Below, piece by piece: positions 60,729 through 64,000 of a stretch of DNA of 64,000 nt. The notes below the pieces were generated by a model that did not search any database, was not told the origin of the DNA, and saw nothing but the letters and a program-made list of their open reading frames with translations. The position numbers and the translations under genes are program-made. The DNA lies in contig NZ_VBSB01000035.1 of the NCBI RefSeq assembly GCF_013337765.1, positions 248,001 through 312,000 of the forward strand. The letters are read 5' to 3'. Numbering within the stretch: the first letter of the stretch is position 1; each line of letters opens with the position of its first letter. Source of the stretch: Mycolicibacterium sphagni (GTDB lineage: Bacteria; Actinomycetota; Actinomycetes; Mycobacteriales; Mycobacteriaceae).

Positions 60729-61904
60729 ATGTCAGTCCGTCCCGCTCCAGCCGCCCTGCCGGAACTGGCTCTGACGCCCGGCACGGCGTTCGGCATCTAT
60801 ATCCATGTGCCGTTTTGTGCCACCCGTTGCGGGTATTGCGACTTCAACACCTATACCGCCGCCGAGCTCGGTGGCGCCTCCCCGCAGGGCTGGCTGACCG
60901 CGTTGCGCACCGAGCTCGAATTGGCTGCTGACCGGCTCGGCGCCGTGCCCGTCGACACGGTGTTCGTTGGTGGCGGCACACCGTCGCTGCTCGGCGGTGC
61001 CGGGCTGGCCGAGGTACTCGACGCCGTGCGGGGCAATTTCGCCCTGGCCGCCGACGCGGAGGTGACCACCGAGGCCAACCCGGAGTCGACGTCACGGGAG
61101 TTCTTCGAGCAGATCCGCGCCGCGGGCTACACGCGGGTGTCGCTGGGCATGCAGTCGGTGGCCCCGAGGGTGCTGGCGGTTCTGGACCGGACCCATTCCC
61201 CGGGCCGTGCGCTGAACGCCGCTGCCGAGGCCACGGCCGCCGGTTTCGAGCGCCTCAACATCGACCTCATCTACGGCACGCCGGGGGAGTCCGACGACGA
61301 TCTGCTGCGTTCGGTCGATGCGGCGCTGACCGCCGGCGTCGACCACGTGTCGGCCTACGCGCTGGTCGTCGAGGACGGCACCGCGCTGGCGCGGCGGGTG
61401 CGCCGCGGTGAGATCGCCGCACCCGACGACGATGTGCTCGCCCACCGCTACGAATTGCTCGACCAGCAGCTGTCGGCGGCCGGGCTGAGCTGGTACGAGG
61501 TGTCGAATTGGAGTCGTCCCGGCGGGGAGTGCCTCCACAATGTCGGTTACTGGAACGGCGGCCAGTGGTGGGGGGCGGGTCCTGGCGCCCACGGGTTCGT
61601 CGGGGACACCCGGTGGTGGAATGTCAAGCACCCCAGCGCGTATGCCGACGCACTCGCCAGTGGTCGGGTGCCGGTCGCGGAGTTCGAGCGCCTGGACGCC
61701 CACGCGCGCCACATCGAGAACGTTCTCCTGCAGATCCGGTTGCGCACCGGACTGCCGCTGGGGGCGCTGACGGATTCCGAACAGCTGCGGGCCGACGGTG
61801 CGGTCACGGGGGGTCTGCTGATCCGCGCCGGTGACCGGTTGGTGCTCACCGACCGTGGTCGGCTGCTGGCCGATGCCGTGGTGCGCGACGTGCTCGACGA
61901 CTGA
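60729..61904 (+). CDS. hemW: HemW radical SAM heme chaperone
   Basis: A 391-residue radical SAM protein long annotated as HemN but of the HemW type. The 4Fe-4S ligands are C30, C34 and C37 (CATRCGYC). GGGTPSLL is the SAM-binding GGE-like strand, and the C-terminal HemN domain follows. HemW delivers heme rather than oxidising coproporphyrinogen. The frame is open to 60519, but the ATG at 60729 gives the right N-terminus. Divergent from the Cys leader and sirA. Counterpart of Rv2388c. Confidence 0.9.
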   Translation: MSVRPAPAALPELALTPGTAFGIYIHVPFCATRCGYCDFNTYTAAELGGASPQGWLTALRTELELAADRLGAVPVDTVFVGGGTPSLLGGAGLAEVLDAVRGNFALAADAEVTTEANPESTSREFFEQIRAAGYTRVSLGMQSVAPRVLAVLDRTHSPGRALNAAAEATAAGFERLNIDLIYGTPGESDDDLLRSVDAALTAGVDHVSAYALVVEDGTALARRVRRGEIAAPDDDVLAHRYELLDQQLSAAGLSWYEVSNWSRPGGECLHNVGYWNGGQWWGAGPGAHGFVGDTRWWNVKHPSAYADALASGRVPVAEFERLDAHARHIENVLLQIRLRTGLPLGALTDSEQLRADGAVTGGLLIRAGDRLVLTDRGRLLADAVVRDVLDD

Positions 61905-61911
61905 CGGCCTG

Positions 61912-62235
61912 TCAGCTCCCCGAGAATTGGCCCTCTGCGCTGGGGTCCATGTCGTAGACCCTGGCGTGCAGCACGGTGCGATTACGCAGTGCGGCCCGCA
62001 CCGCGCGGTGCAGTCCGTCCTCGAGGTAGACGACGCCCTTCCACCTGACCGCATGCGGAAAGAGGTCGCCGTAGAAGGTGGAATCCTCGGACAGCAGACG
62101 ATCCAGCGCGAGCACTGTGGTCGTGGTGACCAACTCGTCGAGGCGGATCTGTCGTGGGGGGATATGCGACCAGTCGCGGTAGGTCAGGCCATGCTCGGGA
62201 TACGGCTTGCCCTCCCGAACGCCCTTGAAGATCAT
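61912..62235 (-). CDS. ParB-like fold small protein (Rv2375 type)
   Basis: A 107-residue conserved mycobacterial protein. The segment PPRQIRLDELVTTTTVLALDRLL followed by VVYLEDGLHRAVRAALRNRTVLHARVYD has the beta-strand/helix order and the DG-HR motif of ParB/Srx-type nucleotide-binding domains. No partner gene suggests partitioning, and function is unknown. The frame opens at 62277; the ATG at 62235 matches known homologue N-termini (MIFK..). Convergent with hemW, divergent from hrcA. Confidence 0.7.
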   Translation of the reverse strand: MIFKGVREGKPYPEHGLTYRDWSHIPPRQIRLDELVTTTTVLALDRLLSEDSTFYGDLFPHAVRWKGVVYLEDGLHRAVRAALRNRTVLHARVYDMDPSAEGQFSGS

Positions 62236-62345
62236 CGGGCCGTCGCCCCGCGCGCAGCCCCCCGACTCCGCATCCACATTGGAGCAAGGCTAGTCGCTGG
62301 CGGCCGGAATGCCACCGGAGGGCGGGCTTGCGTCGACGGCGCGTG

Positions 62346-62372
62346 ATGGCACTCGCAGTGCGTGGGTGCTAA
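62346..62372. promoter_or_regulatory. CIRCE operator
   Basis: An inverted repeat close to the CIRCE consensus TTAGCACTC-N9-GAGTGCTAA: left arm ATGGCACTC (7 of 9 matches), right arm GGGTGCTAA (8 of 9). It lies 50 bp before hrcA and overlaps the promoter region (TAAAAT at 62391). HrcA is expected to bind here and repress its own operon. Confidence 0.75.
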
Positions 62373-62421
62373 TTGAGCTGATACTGACCGTAAAATAGGG
62401 GCAACTTGGAGGTGTACTCAG

Positions 62422-63459
62422 ATGGGAAGTGCCGACGACCGTCGCTTTGAGGTGCTTCGCGCGATCGTTGCCGACTTCGTCGCGACCAAGGAGCCGATCG
62501 GTTCCAAGGCCCTCGTCGACCGCCACAACCTCGGCGTATCCAGCGCGACCGTGCGCAACGACATGGCGGTGCTGGAGGCCGAGGGGTACATCACCCAGCC
62601 CCACACGAGCTCGGGGCGGGTGCCCACCGAGAAGGGCTACCGGGAGTTCGTCAACCGCATCGACGACGTCAAGCCGCTGTCATCGCCGGAACGCCGCGCG
62701 ATCCTTCAATTCCTGGAGTCCGGCGTCGACCTCGACGATGTGCTGCGCCGCGCGGTGAAACTGCTGGCCCAGCTCACCCGCCAGGTGGCGATCGTCCAGT
62801 ACCCGACACTGTCCACCTCGACGGTGCGTCACCTCGAGATCGTCTCGATCACGCCCGCGCGGCTGCTGATGGTCGTCATCACCGACTCCGGCCGCGTCGA
62901 CCAGCGCATCGTCGAACTGGGCGACACCATCGACGATCACCAGCTGTCCCAGCTGCGCGAGCTGCTCGGCCAGGCGCTCGAGGGTAAGCGGCTGGCGGCG
63001 GCCTCGGCCGCGGTGGCCGACCTGGCCGCCCGGCTCGACGGGTCCGGCGGGCTGGGCGACGCCGTCGGCCGCTCGGCGACCGTCCTGCTGGAGTCGCTGG
63101 TCGAGCACAACGAGGAACGCCTGCTGATGGGCGGGACCGCCAACCTGACCCGCAACACTGCTGACTTCGGCGGCTCGCTGCGCTCGATTCTCGAAGCCCT
63201 CGAGGAGCAGGTGGTGGTCCTTCGGCTGCTGGCCGCCCAGCAGGAAGCAGGTAAGGTCACGGTGCGGATCGGCCATGAAACCGAGGCCGAGCAGATGGTC
63301 GGCACATCGGTGGTGACCACGACCTACGGCAGCTCGGGCACCGTCTACGGCGGCATGGGTGTCTTGGGGCCGACCAGAATGGACTATCCGGGAACTATTG
63401 CCAATGTCGCCGCGGTTGCGATGTACATCGGCGATGTCCTAGGACACCGGGCCGGATAA
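62422..63459 (+). CDS. hrcA: heat-inducible transcription repressor HrcA
   Basis: A 345-residue repressor of class I heat shock genes; it binds CIRCE with help from GroEL. The N-terminal winged helix (about residues 8-75) has EPIGSKALVDRHNLGVSSATVRNDMAVLEAEGYITQPHTSSGRVPTEKGYREF, and the C-terminal dimerisation/insert domain follows with VGTSVVTTTYG late in the protein. GGAGG lies 9 bases before the ATG. Followed 25 bp later by dnaJ2 in one operon; counterpart of Rv2374c. Confidence 0.95.
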   Translation: MGSADDRRFEVLRAIVADFVATKEPIGSKALVDRHNLGVSSATVRNDMAVLEAEGYITQPHTSSGRVPTEKGYREFVNRIDDVKPLSSPERRAILQFLESGVDLDDVLRRAVKLLAQLTRQVAIVQYPTLSTSTVRHLEIVSITPARLLMVVITDSGRVDQRIVELGDTIDDHQLSQLRELLGQALEGKRLAAASAAVADLAARLDGSGGLGDAVGRSATVLLESLVEHNEERLLMGGTANLTRNTADFGGSLRSILEALEEQVVVLRLLAAQQEAGKVTVRIGHETEAEQMVGTSVVTTTYGSSGTVYGGMGVLGPTRMDYPGTIANVAAVAMYIGDVLGHRAG

Positions 63460-63484
63460 TCGGCGGAATTTCGAAAGGTCAAGT

Positions 63485-64000
63485 GTGGCACGGGACTACT
63501 ACGGCTTGCTCGGGGTGAGCCAGGGCGCCAGCGATCAGGAGATCAAGCGCGCCTATCGAAAGCTGGCCCGCGAACTGCATCCCGACGTCAACCCCGACGA
63601 GGCCGCCCAGCACCGGTTCAAGGAGATCAGCGCCGCCTACGAGGTGCTGTCCGATCCGGAGAAGCGCCGCATCGTCGACCTCGGCGGCGACCCGCTGGAA
63701 AGCGCGGCCGCGGCCGGCAACGGATTCAGCGGGTTCGGCGGTTTGGGTGACGTGTTCGAAGCCTTCTTCGGCGGCGGTGGCGCGACGCGCGGCCCGATCG
63801 GCCGGGTGCGCCCCGGCTCGGATTCACTGCTGCGGATGCGCCTGGACCTGTCCGAGTGCGCGACCGGCGTGACCAAGCAGGTCACCGTCGACACCGCCGT
63901 GCTGTGCGACATCTGCCAGGGCAAGGGAACCCACGGCGACTCCACCCCGGTCGCCTGCGACACCTGCGGCGGACGCGGCGAGGTGCAGACCGTGCAGCGT
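63485..64000 (+). CDS. dnaJ2: molecular chaperone DnaJ2, 3' partial
   Basis: The first 172 residues of a type I DnaJ co-chaperone, cut by the right window edge with no stop reached. The J domain (residues 4-70) has HPD at 32-34; a Gly/Phe-rich linker covers about 84-110; the zinc-finger domain begins with CDICQGKG and CDTCGGRG. Works with DnaK to fold or disaggregate proteins. The GTG start has GAAAGG upstream. Second gene of the hrcA operon under CIRCE control (Rv2373c). Confidence 0.95.
   Translation, partial: MARDYYGLLGVSQGASDQEIKRAYRKLARELHPDVNPDEAAQHRFKEISAAYEVLSDPEKRRIVDLGGDPLESAAAAGNGFSGFGGLGDVFEAFFGGGGATRGPIGRVRPGSDSLLRMRLDLSECATGVTKQVTVDTAVLCDICQGKGTHGDSTPVACDTCGGRGEVQTVQR

Overview
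The window is one contiguous stretch of mycobacterial chromosome. The GC-rich sequence, the GTG starts, the many four-base ATGA/GTGA gene overlaps, and the gene set and order (nadD-rsfS-gpgP-octT-degV, comEA-comEC-holA/rpsT, the ATP-grasp/alpha-E/transglutaminase trio, lepA, subI-cysTWA, cysH-sirA, hemW, hrcA-dnaJ2) match the M. tuberculosis Rv2425c-Rv2373c backbone in inverted orientation. The accessory content and the absence of eis, rpfD and the mycobactin cluster from their expected places suggest a rapid-growing Mycolicibacterium-like species. I saw no rRNA, tRNA, CRISPR array, transposase or phage gene.

Layout. 1-4.7 kb: VWA protein (cut by the left edge), a Ddn-like flavin/F420 protein, a DUF1772 membrane protein divergent from its probable TetR regulator, a DUF6790 protein and a secreted PE-PPE-domain hydrolase. 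4.9-8.7 kb: nadD, rsfS, gpgP, octT, degV and yceI. 8.8-13.6 kb: a DapB-like dehydrogenase, comEA, comEC, holA and rpsT. 13.7-19.6 kb: the ATP-grasp/alpha-E/transglutaminase operon, a PepSY protein and an RNase Z-like hydrolase. 19.7-24.9 kb: an accessory cluster (Rieske oxygenase, glutamine-synthetase-like ligase, creatininase-like amidohydrolase, TetR, aldo/keto reductase) that reads like an amine-processing pathway. 25-29.6 kb: CBS protein, MazF-like protein, lepA and two PknH-sensor-like lipoproteins.

29.7-49.2 kb is a large organosulfur island. It holds two NtaA/DszA-type flavin monooxygenases, two DszC/SfnB-type acyl-CoA-dehydrogenase-fold oxygenases, an SsuABC-like importer, an APC permease, an ABC-2 transporter, an FAD/4Fe-4S oxidoreductase pair, a 2-oxoglutarate/Fe(II) oxygenase, a LysR regulator and a compact MetE-like methyltransferase. 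After an MFS/MarR pair and a GH15 trehalase come the inorganic sulfate genes: subI-cysTWA import, and sirA-cysH-chelatase for APS and sulfite reduction and siroheme. Organic and inorganic sulfur acquisition therefore sit almost side by side.

The most striking elements are two short open reading frames with C-terminal cysteine runs. One precedes subI (53353-53445, +) and one precedes sirA (60543-60635, -). Each has a leaderless promoter architecture, and a hairpin that would mask the ribosome binding site precedes sirA. They look like cysteine-responsive translational attenuators controlling both arms of sulfate assimilation. The window ends with hemW, a ParB-like small protein, hrcA behind a CIRCE operator, and the start of dnaJ2.
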